Positions 23,125 through 32,381 of a stretch of 64,000 bases of DNA are shown here, piece by piece; the stretch's first letter is position 1; the number at the start of each line of letters is the position of its first letter. Below the pieces are notes generated by a model, which searched no databases, was not told the DNA's origin, and saw nothing but the letters and a program-made list of their open reading frames with translations. The DNA lies in NCBI RefSeq assembly GCF_900156425.1, contig NZ_FTNO01000005.1:310001-374000 (forward strand), written 5' to 3'. The position numbers and the translations under genes were made by a program. Origin of the DNA: Haladaptatus litoreus (lineage in GTDB: Archaea; Halobacteriota; Halobacteria; Halobacteriales; Haladaptataceae).

Positions 23125-24569
23125 GCTCCGCCACCCCCGGACTGACTGCTTCCGCGACGGCCGATGAGTCGGCCGTCGCTGATGGCGTCCACGTCGTCCG
23201 CGACCATCTGAAACGAAGTGGTTCGGTTCTCCGCGCGCGCCCGGCGGTCGAGTCGGTTGGTGTGAACCGACTTGAGTTCCGGTTCGAGCGCGAGGTCGCC
23301 GAATTCGAGGATTCGAACCCGCCCGTCGTCGTCGCGGGCCGGTAACACCGCGCTCTTCGCGCTATCGCTTGGAGCGAACGGAACGTCGATGGTTCCGGTT
23401 TCGAACGCCGCAACAATGCCCTGTGCAACGTCTTCGTCGCCGAGTTCGAGAATCGTGTCCAGCAGCGACCGCACGGAGTCCTCGATGAACTCGCGCTCCT
23501 CCTCGATGCCGTCCACGTCGATGTCCTGTTCGCACACCATATCGAGTATCTGTCTGGTGGTTCGCAGTCCTGCGGCGTTTGCCTCCTTCGTTGGAACGCC
23601 GCCGAACTCCTGCGGCGATTTGGTGATAACCTTGTCCGGGTTTGCGATTGCGGCGGTGGCCGCGCCGAGCGCGATGACGCCGTTCGCGCGGGCCTCGTCG
23701 GGTGGGAAACCACCCATCCATTCGTGGAAAACCGTCGTCACGGTCACGTCGCCGGGAAGGTATTCCTCGCCGAGTTCACGAAGGGCTTGCAGGGCAGCGA
23801 TGTCCTGCACGAGGTTGCCGACTTGTCCGTAGCCGAGCGTGATGCTCCGAACACCCTGCGTGACGGCGAGTAAGCCTTCGACCACCCCGATTGCAATCGC
23901 GATGCACGGCGGGACGAGCGTGCCGGTCAGCGGGCCGAACGGTTCGCGGTTGATTTCGACGCCGCGTGCGGTGTAGGCCCCGGCGAGGCGGTCAACGTAC
24001 TGCCAGTGTTCGATTGTCTGGGCGAGGTCGCGCTCTTTCGTGTACGGAATATTGTACGAGATTGGGCCGCCCTCGAAACTCTGAAACCCGCCAGCGAAGG
24101 TGACGGCCGCGAGGAGGCGAGCGTCGGGCGTTCCGTGGCGCACTTCGATTGGGGCGTCAACGCCTTCGATGAGTTTCCGACAACCTTCGACGCCGTGGTT
24201 GACGGCGGGAAACCCGTTGAGCGTGTCGTCGCCACTTTCGCGGGCGTTTTCGAGGCCCTGCTGGGCTTTTTCGTACTCGTTGTCCCGCGTGTACGAGTCG
24301 ATGGTCGTCGGGAGCAAGTCCGCGCCGCCCGCGCCTTCGAGGTGGCGGAGAAGTGCGATTTGGTCGTCCAGCCGCGGAACGCCAGCGCGGGGTTGGAGAA
24401 GCGGCCGGTCGGCGCGCTGGAGCACCTTCGCAAACCGCTTTTTGTCGGGAAGCGAGTCGTGGTAGGCGACTGCTTCCTCGAAATCGAACGGCTCGACCGA
24501 CCAGTCGTCGCGTATTCGTTCGTCGATTCGTGACAGCTTCTCTGCGGAAAGTCGTGTATCGCGTAACAT
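23121..24569 (-). CDS. glmE: Glutamate mutase epsilon (catalytic) subunit
   Basis: 482 residues, the catalytic subunit (MamB/GlmE/MutE) of coenzyme-B12-dependent glutamate mutase, which rearranges L-glutamate to threo-3-methylaspartate. Family signatures: PRAGVPRLDDQIALLRHLE, TTIDSYTRDNEY, PVNHGV-like AVNHGVEGC, RHGTPDARLL and PFGPLTGTLVPPCIA. The start is the ATG at 24569, 11 nt after the sigma-subunit gene, and gives the usual length; an upstream frame to 24710 is not coding. First committed step of the methylaspartate cycle. Confidence 0.94.
   Translation of the reverse strand: MLRDTRLSAEKLSRIDERIRDDWSVEPFDFEEAVAYHDSLPDKKRFAKVLQRADRPLLQPRAGVPRLDDQIALLRHLEGAGGADLLPTTIDSYTRDNEYEKAQQGLENARESGDDTLNGFPAVNHGVEGCRKLIEGVDAPIEVRHGTPDARLLAAVTFAGGFQSFEGGPISYNIPYTKERDLAQTIEHWQYVDRLAGAYTARGVEINREPFGPLTGTLVPPCIAIAIGVVEGLLAVTQGVRSITLGYGQVGNLVQDIAALQALRELGEEYLPGDVTVTTVFHEWMGGFPPDEARANGVIALGAATAAIANPDKVITKSPQEFGGVPTKEANAAGLRTTRQILDMVCEQDIDVDGIEEEREFIEDSVRSLLDTILELGDEDVAQGIVAAFETGTIDVPFAPSDSAKSAVLPARDDDGRVRILEFGDLALEPELKSVHTNRLDRRARAENRTTSFQMVADDVDAISDGRLIGRRGSSQSGGGGA
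23154..23179. repeat. Perfect inverted repeat, 11-bp arms, in glmE
   Basis: GCGACGGCCGA at 23154-23164, 4-nt loop, exact reverse complement at 23169-23179. It encodes SDGRLIGRR near the C-terminus. Confidence 0.8.
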
Positions 24570-24580
24570 GGGGAGGGGAT

Positions 24581-25021
24581 TCAGGACGTGAGCCTCGTTC
24601 GTTCGGCTTCGGATTCCGTGATGTTCATGTCCGCTTTGAGGGCGGCAATCGCTTCCATCGGCTTCGTTTCGGAGTCGAAAACGCGGTCGAACCCCATCGC
24701 TCGGAAGCACGCCTTCGTCTGCTCGAAGTCGTCCTGCCCGACGGCGAGATTACCGCCGATGTAGGTGATGGGGTCGAGACCGGCGGACTCGATGGCCTCG
24801 TGGAAACCACGGCAGTCCTGTTCGGCGTGGCCGTACAACGAGGAGACGAGTACCGCATCACCCTCGTGTGCTTCCACCGCGCTGATGAAGTCCTGCTGGC
24901 TGGACTGGACGCCGATGTTGACGACATCGAAGCCAGCCGTCGAGAGCGCTTGGTCGAGTATCGTGATGCCGACGGCGTGTGCGTCGGACCCGATAACACC
25001 GAGGATTATTGTAGCAGACAT
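24581..25021 (-). CDS. glmS: Glutamate mutase sigma (B12-binding) subunit
   Basis: 146 residues, the cobalamin-binding subunit (MamA/GlmS/MutS). It carries the full base-off/His-on signature: D13-A-H15-A-V-G18 (DxHxxG), the VSSLYGH strand, and the YIGGN loop. It is the first gene of the minus-strand operon glmS-glmE-mal-mch-mcl. A TATA-like TTTAAC at about 25046-25055 is centred 29 nt before the ATG. Confidence 0.95.
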   Translation of the reverse strand: MSATIILGVIGSDAHAVGITILDQALSTAGFDVVNIGVQSSQQDFISAVEAHEGDAVLVSSLYGHAEQDCRGFHEAIESAGLDPITYIGGNLAVGQDDFEQTKACFRAMGFDRVFDSETKPMEAIAALKADMNITESEAERTRLTS

Positions 25022-25173
25022 CGCATCGGTATCTACAATGGACAGAAGTTAAAGGTAATGTTTTTTCATGATTAATGCGTTTAAGGCCCTTTAGGGAGCT
25101 AGTGTGTGCCTAATTCACAAACCACATTATTAATTGATAAGGTTTTTGTTTCGGGTTAGCGACGGATGGAGCG
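25022..25173. promoter_or_regulatory. Divergent promoter region of the methylaspartate-cycle genes
   Basis: 152-nt AT-rich region between glmS (minus) and mct (plus). Minus-strand TATA-like box at 25046-25055 (29 nt from the glmS ATG) and plus-strand ATTATTAAT at about 25127-25135 before mct. A short CCCT-TT-AGGG inverted repeat at 25087-25096 lies midway and might bind a shared regulator; this is only suggestive. Confidence 0.55.
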
Positions 25174-26328
25174 ATGCCAGCGCTCGATGACCTGCGCGTT
25201 CTCGACCTCACACAGGTGCTCGCCGGGCCGTACTGCACGATGCTTCTCGCGGATTTGGGAGCCGACGTGGTAAAAGTAGAACGCCCCGGCGGCGACCTCA
25301 TCAGGCCGAACCCGCCGTTCGTCGGGGACGACGACGCCTACGGAGGGTATTTCCAGAGTATCAACCGTGGTAAACGAAGTCTCGAACTCGACCTGACCGA
25401 CGAGGACGACCGCGCGGATTTCCTCCGACTGGCCGAGGACGCCGACGTGGTCGTGGAGAACTTCCGCGCCGGGACGATGGAGAAGTTCGACCTCGAATAC
25501 GAAACCCTCCGCGAACGCAACTCCGAACTGGTGTACGCGTCAATCCGCGGATTCGGCGACCCGCGCACGGGCGAAACCCACCGCCAGGGGCAACCTTCCT
25601 TCGACCTCATCGCGCAAGCCCTCGGCGGCGTGATGCAGATTACCGGCGACGAGGACGGCCCGCCGACGAAAGTCGGGCCGGGAATCGGCGACCTGTTCAC
25701 CGCCACGCTGAACGCCGTCGGCATCCTCGCCGCGCTCCACCACCGCGACCGAACCGGCGAGGGCCAGTACGTCGATACCGCGATGTACGATTCGATGATT
25801 TCGCTGTGCGAACGAACCGTCTATCAGTACTCCTACACCGACGAGGTTCCGAATCGCCGCGGCAACTCCCATCCGACGCTGTTTCCCTACAACGCCTTCG
25901 AAACCGCGGACGGCTACGTCGTCATCGCCGCGTTCGGCGACAACCACTGGACCGCGCTCTGCGAGGCGATGGAGCGCCCCGACCTCGCCGCCGACTATCC
26001 AACGACGGCCGACCGTCTGAAGCACCGAGAGCTGCTCCGTGGGGTAATCGCGGAGTGGACGGCCGTCCACTCCGCTGACGACGTGTGCACCGTCCTCGAA
26101 GGCTCGGTTCCCTGCGCCCCGGTGCAGGACGTGGCCGACGTGTTCGAGGACGACCACGTCGATGCCCGCGACATGCTCGTGAACGTCGAACAACCGGGAA
26201 CGGACGAGTCGGTGACTATCGCAGGGTCGCCCATCAAAATGAGCGAAACGCCGCCGAAACCCGGCACCCGCGCGCCCTTGCTGGACGAACACCGCGAGGA
26301 ACTGCTCGGCGAGGAAAAATCCGTCTGA
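25174..26328 (+). CDS. mct: Succinyl-CoA:mesaconate CoA-transferase (class III, CaiB/BaiF)
   Basis: 384-residue class III CoA-transferase: N-terminal LDLTQVLAGPYCTMLLADLGADVVKVE, the ENFRAGTMEKFDL motif, and the probable catalytic Asp in GIGDLFTA (D173). In this setting it should move CoA from succinyl-CoA to mesaconate, giving mesaconyl-C1-CoA for the hydratase. The family is broad; the specific call rests on the divergent neighbours glmS-glmE-mal-mch-mcl. It starts at the ATG at 25174; another ATG 8 nt upstream is out of frame. Confidence 0.88.
   Translation: MPALDDLRVLDLTQVLAGPYCTMLLADLGADVVKVERPGGDLIRPNPPFVGDDDAYGGYFQSINRGKRSLELDLTDEDDRADFLRLAEDADVVVENFRAGTMEKFDLEYETLRERNSELVYASIRGFGDPRTGETHRQGQPSFDLIAQALGGVMQITGDEDGPPTKVGPGIGDLFTATLNAVGILAALHHRDRTGEGQYVDTAMYDSMISLCERTVYQYSYTDEVPNRRGNSHPTLFPYNAFETADGYVVIAAFGDNHWTALCEAMERPDLAADYPTTADRLKHRELLRGVIAEWTAVHSADDVCTVLEGSVPCAPVQDVADVFEDDHVDARDMLVNVEQPGTDESVTIAGSPIKMSETPPKPGTRAPLLDEHREELLGEEKSV
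26050..26075. repeat. 26-bp perfect palindrome in mct
   Basis: Half-site GCGGAGTGGACGG at 26050-26062 followed at once by its exact reverse complement. It encodes AEWTAVHSA. Confidence 0.85.
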
Positions 26329-26400
26329 AGGCGGAAACGGCCGGTTACAGAAGGCGAAATTTCACCCGACAGTTATCCCCCTTGCCACCGTTTTCAACCT

Positions 26401-27441
26401 ATGGCGCTCTACGATGAAGTCAAAGACCTCCCGCTCTCCATCGAAACCTGCGAGTACGAAACCCACGAACGCGAAACGTCCAGCGATTTCACGCGTGTCA
26501 CCACAGAAATCGTTCTGCGCGGCGCTGACGAAACCGGCAGAGGTGAGGACGTAACCTACGACGCGGACGACCAGTACGCGCTGGCCGACGCGGCGTTCGA
26601 TTTGTCCGGGGAATACACGTTCGACGAGTTTTCCGCGAAAATTTCAGACCTCGATTTGTTTCCCGAAGGGCCATCGCGCGACGATTTCCGCCACTACAGA
26701 CAGTGGGGATTCGAGAGTGCGGCGTTGGATTTGGCGCTCCGGCAGGCCGACACCGACCTGCCGACCGCGCTGGGTCGCACGCCGTCTCCGGTGACGTTCG
26801 TGATGAGCACACGACTTGGCGACCCGCCAAGTGCGGAGCGCGTGACGCGATGGCTCGACATCGACCCTTCGCTGGCGTTCAAACTCGACCCGACGCCGGA
26901 GTGGTCTGCCGACCTGATTTCGGCACTCGCCGACACCGAAAAAGTCCGAATCGTGGATTTGAAATCCCAGTACGAAAACACCGAGGTCGGCCAATCCGCG
27001 GACCCCGAACTGTATCGTCGCGTTCGGGACGGACTCCCGAGCGCGATTATCGAAGACCCGGCGTACACCGACGAAACCGAACCGATTCTCGACGCCGCAC
27101 AGGAGCGGATTTCGTGGGACGTGCCGATTACCGGCGTCGAAAGCGTGGAGTCACTCCCGTTCGAACCCGACTGGTTGAACATCAAGCCGTCGCGGTTCGG
27201 AAGCGTGAAATCGCTGTTCGACACGCTGGAACACTGTGACCGCAACGGAATACAGTTGTACGGCGGCGGCCAGTTCGAGTTGAGCATCGCCCGCGGACAG
27301 ATTCAACTGCTCGCGTCTCTGTTCTACCCGGATTCGCCGAACGACGTGGCTCCGCGCGGCTACAACGACCCGGAACCGACCGAAGGCCTCCCGTCGAGTC
27401 CGCTAGATGCGCCGACAGTCGAAGGATTTCGGCGAGAGTGA
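26401..27441 (+). CDS. Enolase-superfamily protein of unknown function
   Basis: 346 residues. The C-terminal half reads as an enolase-superfamily barrel: DLKSQYE (Asp/Lys pair), AIIEDPAY (Glu-Asp), an ITGVESVE strand, LNIKPSRFGSV with a Lys at the usual base position, and GGGQFELSIARGQIQLLASLFYPDSPND. The N-terminal part has no clear capping-domain motif that I recognise. It begins 72 nt after mct on the same strand, so it may be co-transcribed. A role alongside mesaconate or methylmalyl metabolites, or in an unrelated dehydration, is possible but unproven. Confidence 0.75.
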   Translation: MALYDEVKDLPLSIETCEYETHERETSSDFTRVTTEIVLRGADETGRGEDVTYDADDQYALADAAFDLSGEYTFDEFSAKISDLDLFPEGPSRDDFRHYRQWGFESAALDLALRQADTDLPTALGRTPSPVTFVMSTRLGDPPSAERVTRWLDIDPSLAFKLDPTPEWSADLISALADTEKVRIVDLKSQYENTEVGQSADPELYRRVRDGLPSAIIEDPAYTDETEPILDAAQERISWDVPITGVESVESLPFEPDWLNIKPSRFGSVKSLFDTLEHCDRNGIQLYGGGQFELSIARGQIQLLASLFYPDSPNDVAPRGYNDPEPTEGLPSSPLDAPTVEGFRRE

Positions 27442-27448
27442 AACGAAC

Positions 27449-29692
27449 TCAATCGAGTTGAATCCGAAATCGTGCACCGCCGTCGCTCCCTTCGTCCGCC
27501 GAAATCGTCCAGTCGTGCGCTTCGGAAATACCTTTCACGATTGACAACCCCAACCCCGACCCACCATCAGCGGTCGTGTGACCGTGGTCGAACACCGCTT
27601 CGCGCTCGGCGGGTGGGATGCCGTCGCCGTCGTCTTCGACGTAGAAGCCGGTAAAATCGTCCGTTTCGGCGTCCACCGACTCGTCAGCTATCTCGCCGAC
27701 GCGAACCGTCGTTTCGCTCCCCGCGTGTTCGACGGCGTTGCGAAACAGATTCTCGAACAGTTCTTGCAGTCGTCCCCTGTCCGCGTCGATTTCCGTCTGC
27801 GTCTCAACGACGAGCGTACTTTCTTCCGTCTCGACGTTCGCCCACGCTTGCCGAACGATTGTTTCCAACTTGACCGGTTCGGTGTCGCTGACGACCAATC
27901 CCTGCCGGGCCAGCGTTAACAGGTCGGCGATGAGAGTTCCCATTCGGTCGAGGGCGCCTCCAGCCTTCTCGAAATGGATTTCGTCGCCGCGCTCTCGTGC
28001 GAGTTCGAGATGCCCCTGTGCGACGTTCAGCGGATTTCTGAGGTCGTGTGAGACGACGCTCGCGAACTCCTCCAGTCGCTCGTTCTGACGTTTGAGTTCC
28101 TGTTTTCGCTCCGTCACGTCGCGGGCCGACCCGAGTTGCGCCGCTTCTCCCTCGTACGTGATTTCGCGCACGTTGAACTCCGCATATCGAAGGTCGCCAT
28201 CTTTCGTCACGACGCGGGCGTCGTAATGTGGCGGATGATTGCCGCGACTACGTTCCCGTGCGATGTGTTTGACCCGTTCGCGCTCGTCTGGATGTATCAA
28301 CTCCCAGAGATTCATTTCGGCGAGTTCGTCGCGGTCGTAGCCGGTGAGTTCACACACGCGCCGGTTGACGAACACGAAGCTGTCGTCGCGGTAGATGTAA
28401 ATCGCGTCGTGGCTCTGTTCGACCAGCGTCCGGTACTTTTCTTCGCTCTCGCGGAGTGCGGTTTGCGAGTGGATTCGACGGAGCGCCTCCGTGGTGTGTG
28501 AAAGAAGCAGCTCGGCCAGTTCCGCGTCGTCGTGGTCGAACGCGCCGACCTCTCGTGACCCGGCTTGGAATATCCCTTCCTCGCCAATCGGCGCGCTCAA
28601 CAGCGACCGGTATTCGGCCTGCGCCGGGGCTGCATCTGCCTCCTCGCGCACGTCATCCAGCACGCACGTTTCGTGGTTCTGGTAAGAACGCCCTGCAACG
28701 CCTTGGTCGGTTCGGAGTTTGGTGTAGCCGTCGTCGGTCATCCCCGTCGAGATTGCTTTCGGAATGAAGTAGCCGTCTTCGGCGAGGTCAACGCCGCAGA
28801 TATCGAATTCGAGGATACTTTCGGCGGCATCGACGGTCAACTCACAGATTTCATCCGCGGTTTGACACGCCTCCATCTCGGAGGCGATTTCGTGGAGGTC
28901 TTCGATTTTTTCTTTCTGTTCGCGCAGCGCCGCTTTGATTCGCTCGTGGTCTGCGATGCTCCGGAGAACGCCGACGGTGCCGCGAAATTCGTCTCGGTGG
29001 GTCAGCAGGCCGATTCTGGCCTCACACGGAATACCGCCACCGTCTGCGGTTTTGAGTTCCGCTCTGAGTTCGCCGACATCCGCGTCACCCTGAAGCAGAC
29101 TTTTGATGAGTCGGTCGCCGCGCGATACGTCCACGCCATCCAAGAGAAGCGAGATATGTTCGCCGACGAGTTCGTCGCGGTCGTACAGTGACATCTCCAA
29201 CAGAGTGTCGTTGACGGCGGTGACATAGCCCTCCGTGTCCAGCGTGTAGACACCGTCCCCCATCGCCTGCACGATAGACTGATACCGGTCGAATCGCTCG
29301 GGGGGACGCCGAGCATCGGTGGTGACGCGCGTAATCGTCTTGGAAAGTGTGGTAACGCGCGATTCGTCCGTTTCGGTCGGGACGTAGCCGTCGATTCCCG
29401 TTTCGAAAGCGTCGCTCGCAATTCGCTCGCTCCCGGACGTGGTACAGAGAACGAACGGAACGTCCGGGAACTGGTCACGGACTCGTTTCGATAGCGAGAT
29501 TCCATCCCCCTCCGGAAGTGTATAGCCACTGACAACGCAGTCGACGTTCTCGTCGGAAATCGCGTCGAGAACAGCGCGTTCGTCGTCCGCGGTACGAACC
29601 ACTAGCTCCGGTGCATCTCGCTCCAAATCGCTCGGAATGACGCCCGTGTCGGCAAGTGGGTCAATGTATAGCACCCGGAAATTCGTCGTCAT
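27449..29692 (-). CDS. Sensor histidine kinase: pseudo-receiver, PAS, GAF, PAS, HisKA, HATPase
   Basis: 747 residues, soluble. About 1-120 is a response-regulator-like receiver, but the phospho-acceptor Asp is replaced by Gly (VSGYTLPEGDG, G56). Then PAS (about 133-245), GAF (about 260-410), PAS (about 415-530, followed by the GSARDVTERK PAC motif), HisKA with H549 (SVVSHDLRNPLN), and a C-terminal HATPase (N652 in FRNAVEHAG; G-rich DGDGIP and SGLGLSIVK). Typical of orphan haloarchaeal kinases; the partner is unknown. Convergent with the enolase-like gene, with 7 nt between stops. Confidence 0.9.
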   Translation of the reverse strand: MTTNFRVLYIDPLADTGVIPSDLERDAPELVVRTADDERAVLDAISDENVDCVVSGYTLPEGDGISLSKRVRDQFPDVPFVLCTTSGSERIASDAFETGIDGYVPTETDESRVTTLSKTITRVTTDARRPPERFDRYQSIVQAMGDGVYTLDTEGYVTAVNDTLLEMSLYDRDELVGEHISLLLDGVDVSRGDRLIKSLLQGDADVGELRAELKTADGGGIPCEARIGLLTHRDEFRGTVGVLRSIADHERIKAALREQKEKIEDLHEIASEMEACQTADEICELTVDAAESILEFDICGVDLAEDGYFIPKAISTGMTDDGYTKLRTDQGVAGRSYQNHETCVLDDVREEADAAPAQAEYRSLLSAPIGEEGIFQAGSREVGAFDHDDAELAELLLSHTTEALRRIHSQTALRESEEKYRTLVEQSHDAIYIYRDDSFVFVNRRVCELTGYDRDELAEMNLWELIHPDERERVKHIARERSRGNHPPHYDARVVTKDGDLRYAEFNVREITYEGEAAQLGSARDVTERKQELKRQNERLEEFASVVSHDLRNPLNVAQGHLELARERGDEIHFEKAGGALDRMGTLIADLLTLARQGLVVSDTEPVKLETIVRQAWANVETEESTLVVETQTEIDADRGRLQELFENLFRNAVEHAGSETTVRVGEIADESVDAETDDFTGFYVEDDGDGIPPAEREAVFDHGHTTADGGSGLGLSIVKGISEAHDWTISADEGSDGGARFRIQLD

Positions 29693-29810
29693 ACTATCGA
29701 CTCTTCCTACTGTAGGAGTTTATCCCTAAAAACTAATACTATTTGTTTTGTTCGTTTATTGCCACTATCGGACTGATAATTAAGCAGAGGGTCAAATCAC
29801 ATATATTGTT

Positions 29811-29824
29811 TATACTGCAGTATA
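29811..29824. promoter_or_regulatory. Palindromic site upstream of the aldo/keto reductase
   Basis: Perfect 14-bp palindrome TATACTGCAGTATA about 93 nt before the reductase ATG, in the AT-rich 224-nt region between the divergent kinase and reductase genes. It could be an operator; no second copy was seen in the window. Confidence 0.35.
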
Positions 29825-29916
29825 GAGCAGTCACGTCGAGTTGCGACACGCACCGAGTGAAGACGGTAAGTTCTCCCTGCCGTACCTTTTTGCCATCAGC
29901 ACGCGAGAACCGAGGT

Positions 29917-30891
29917 ATGGAGTACACGACGCTCGGAGACACGGGAATGGAGGTCAGTCGAATCTGTCTCGGTTGTATGAGTTTTGGGTCGAGCGACTGG
30001 CGCGAGTGGGTGCTGGACGAGGACGAAAGCATGCCCATACTCGACCGAGCAATCGACCTCGGCATCAACTTCTTCGATACCGCGAACATGTATTCGCGGG
30101 GCGAGAGCGAACGAATCCTCGGGAAAGCGTTGGAGGGACGGCGCGACGAGATGGTCGTCGCCACGAAGGGCTACTTTCAGATGGACGAAACCGACCCGAA
30201 CTCGGGCGGCCTCTCGCGGAAAGCTATCGAGCAGGAACTCGATAACTCGCTCTCCCGACTCGGCATGGACACCGTGGACCTGTATCAGACCCATCGGTGG
30301 GACAAAGAGACTCCAATCGACGTAACCCTGCGAGCGTTGGACGACGCGGTTCGGCGCGAGAACGTTCGATATTTCGGCGCGAGTTCGATGTGGGCACACC
30401 AGTTCGCCGAGTCGCTTCACACGAGCGAACGCCTCGGACTCGACCGATTCGTTACGATGCAGAATCACTACAACCTCGTCTACCGCGAGGAAGAACGCGA
30501 GATGCTCCCGCTCTGCGATAAAGAAGGAATCGGCGTCGTTCCGTGGAGTCCGCTCGCTCGCGGCTATCTCACCCGGCCGCACGAGGAGTTCGAAGACACG
30601 ACGCGGGGCAAGACCGACGATTACGCCCACGAACATCCCTACGCCGATAACGGGGGCGCGGAAATCAACGAGCGCGTACAGGAACTCGCCGCGCAAAAGG
30701 GCGTGACGATGGCACAGATTTCGCTCGCGTGGCTGTTCCACAAGGAGGAAGTTGACGCGCCAATCGTCGGTACGACCAGCATCGAACATCTGGAGGCCGC
30801 TGTGGAAGCACTGGACATCAGCCTCTCGTCGGGCGATATGGCCTATCTCGAAGAACCATACGAACCGGTTCCCGTGTCGGGGCATCAGTAG
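29917..30891 (+). CDS. Aldo/keto reductase
   Basis: 324-residue NADPH-type AKR barrel: N-terminal MEYTTLGDTGMEVSRICLGCM, FFDTANMYSRGESE with the catalytic Asp and Tyr region, TKGYF with Lys, and a YQTHRWD strand with the His. The tail GTTSIEHLEAAVEAL is the cofactor-binding end. Substrate unknown. The ATG at 29917 follows a GAGGT ribosome-binding-like stretch; the 58-residue upstream extension is not haloarchaeal in composition. Confidence 0.92.
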   Translation: MEYTTLGDTGMEVSRICLGCMSFGSSDWREWVLDEDESMPILDRAIDLGINFFDTANMYSRGESERILGKALEGRRDEMVVATKGYFQMDETDPNSGGLSRKAIEQELDNSLSRLGMDTVDLYQTHRWDKETPIDVTLRALDDAVRRENVRYFGASSMWAHQFAESLHTSERLGLDRFVTMQNHYNLVYREEEREMLPLCDKEGIGVVPWSPLARGYLTRPHEEFEDTTRGKTDDYAHEHPYADNGGAEINERVQELAAQKGVTMAQISLAWLFHKEEVDAPIVGTTSIEHLEAAVEALDISLSSGDMAYLEEPYEPVPVSGHQ

Positions 30892-30956
30892 CTGACTATT
30901 TCAACTGTGCCATAGCTTTGAAATCCCTGAAGAGCGACAGCGTTCTGTGGGGTATC

Positions 30957-31586
30957 ATGGGGCATCCAACAAACTATCTATCACGACGGCAATTGCTCGC
31001 AGGAGGGACGGTTCTTCTCACGGGAGCAATCGCTTCGGGAGTTGCACAGCGAACGACGAGTTCGACCGGCGGCGGTTCACAGTCCGCGACCGGAAGCCAA
31101 CTGCTCGTGGAAAATCCGACGGAACAGCCACACCAGTTCTCGCTTTCGGTGTCGAATCGGCCGATTTCGGCGTATCGAATAACGAGTCGGGATGGAAAAA
31201 CGGAGACGATAGAACTCGGAAACGAGGACGGAGACGAGGACTTCCCGTTCCCGGTTCTCATGCAGGCCGAGGCGAGAGCAATCAAGCCGGCAAGTAACGT
31301 GATTTTCGACCGAGAGTACAGCATTCCACCCGATTCCGCACACTCGTTTCTGTTGGAGGGGATGCCGGAACAGGGCGAACTGCTCTACACGCTACGAGAA
31401 AGCCCGAAATCGGCGGACGAGGCTACCGTCGTCGAATCGTGGGGAACGATGGGATGCGATTCGCGCTTCGAGGTGTACTTTACGCCGTCCGAAACCCGGA
31501 GTTCCTGTGGCAGTCCGCTCCCGGACGTGGACGAACCGAGAGGGGCGAAACAGCATACGATAGAACTGCAAGGTGCATCACAGTAG
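30957..31586 (+). CDS. Tat-exported protein of unknown function
   Basis: 209 residues from the ATG at 30957. Twin-arginine signal YLSRRQLLAGG is followed by a hydrophobic stretch to about residue 33, then Ser/Thr/Gly-rich spacer. The mature part looks like a beta-rich domain with two Cys (GTMGCDSRFEVYF and SSCGSPL) that could form a disulfide. No family recognised. Confidence 0.7.
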   Translation: MGHPTNYLSRRQLLAGGTVLLTGAIASGVAQRTTSSTGGGSQSATGSQLLVENPTEQPHQFSLSVSNRPISAYRITSRDGKTETIELGNEDGDEDFPFPVLMQAEARAIKPASNVIFDREYSIPPDSAHSFLLEGMPEQGELLYTLRESPKSADEATVVESWGTMGCDSRFEVYFTPSETRSSCGSPLPDVDEPRGAKQHTIELQGASQ

Positions 31587-31697
31587 CGCGCTCTCACTCT
31601 CACGATGTTGATGAGAACGACAAAAAACGCGGAAAGTAGCGGAATCTCTTGCAGTCGTCCCTACGACTAACTCCGTGCCGAACTAACTCGACACAGC

Positions 31698-32381
31698 ATG
31701 CCCTTCGATTCCGAGCGCGTGACGACCCTCACGTTCGACTCCTACAGCACGCTGGTTGACGTTGACGCCGCCGAAAACGCCCTCGCAGAGCGTGTCGAAA
31801 CGCCGGAACCAATCTCGAAACTCTGGCGCGCCCGCTCGCTCGAATACACCTTCGTCGCCAACCACACCGACTCCTACCAGCCGTTTTACGAGATGAACCG
31901 GGACGCCCTCCAGTACGCGCTGTCGGCCCACGACGCCGATATTTCGGAGAGCGAGCGCGACGAAATCCTCGCCGTCTACCACGAACTCGACGTATTCGAC
32001 GACGTGCGCGACGGCATCGAACGCCTCCGCGACGGCGGCTACGACTGCTACGTCCTTTCGAACGGCAATCCCGAAATGCTGGATTCGATGGTCGAACACG
32101 CCGGCATCGACAACCTCCTCACGGACACCATCAGCGCCGACGAGATTGAGAGGTTCAAACCCGACGCCGAACTCTACCGCCACGCCGCGGGACGAACCGG
32201 AACACCAATCGAGGAAATCGCACACGTCACCGCCGGGTGGTTCGACGTGCAGGGCGCGAAACACGCCGGAATGCAAGGGGTGTGGGTAGACAGAAAAGGA
32301 ACGCCGTGGGAACCGTTCGGCGACGAACCGGATTTGGTTATCGAATCGTTCTACGATTTGGCCAACGAGTTGGGAGTCTAA
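31698..32381 (+). CDS. HAD-superfamily hydrolase (haloacid-dehalogenase type II-like)
   Basis: 227 residues. Motif I is TLTFDSYSTLVDVD with the nucleophile Asp; motif II is VLSNGNPEML; motif III is the Lys in ERFKPDAELYRHA; motif IV is HVTAGWFDVQGAKHAG. The SYSTL start and the helical cap resemble L-2-haloacid dehalogenases, but phosphatase activity is equally possible. Convergent with the S9 peptidase gene, overlapping by 4 nt at the 3' ends. Confidence 0.88.
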   Translation: MPFDSERVTTLTFDSYSTLVDVDAAENALAERVETPEPISKLWRARSLEYTFVANHTDSYQPFYEMNRDALQYALSAHDADISESERDEILAVYHELDVFDDVRDGIERLRDGGYDCYVLSNGNPEMLDSMVEHAGIDNLLTDTISADEIERFKPDAELYRHAAGRTGTPIEEIAHVTAGWFDVQGAKHAGMQGVWVDRKGTPWEPFGDEPDLVIESFYDLANELGV

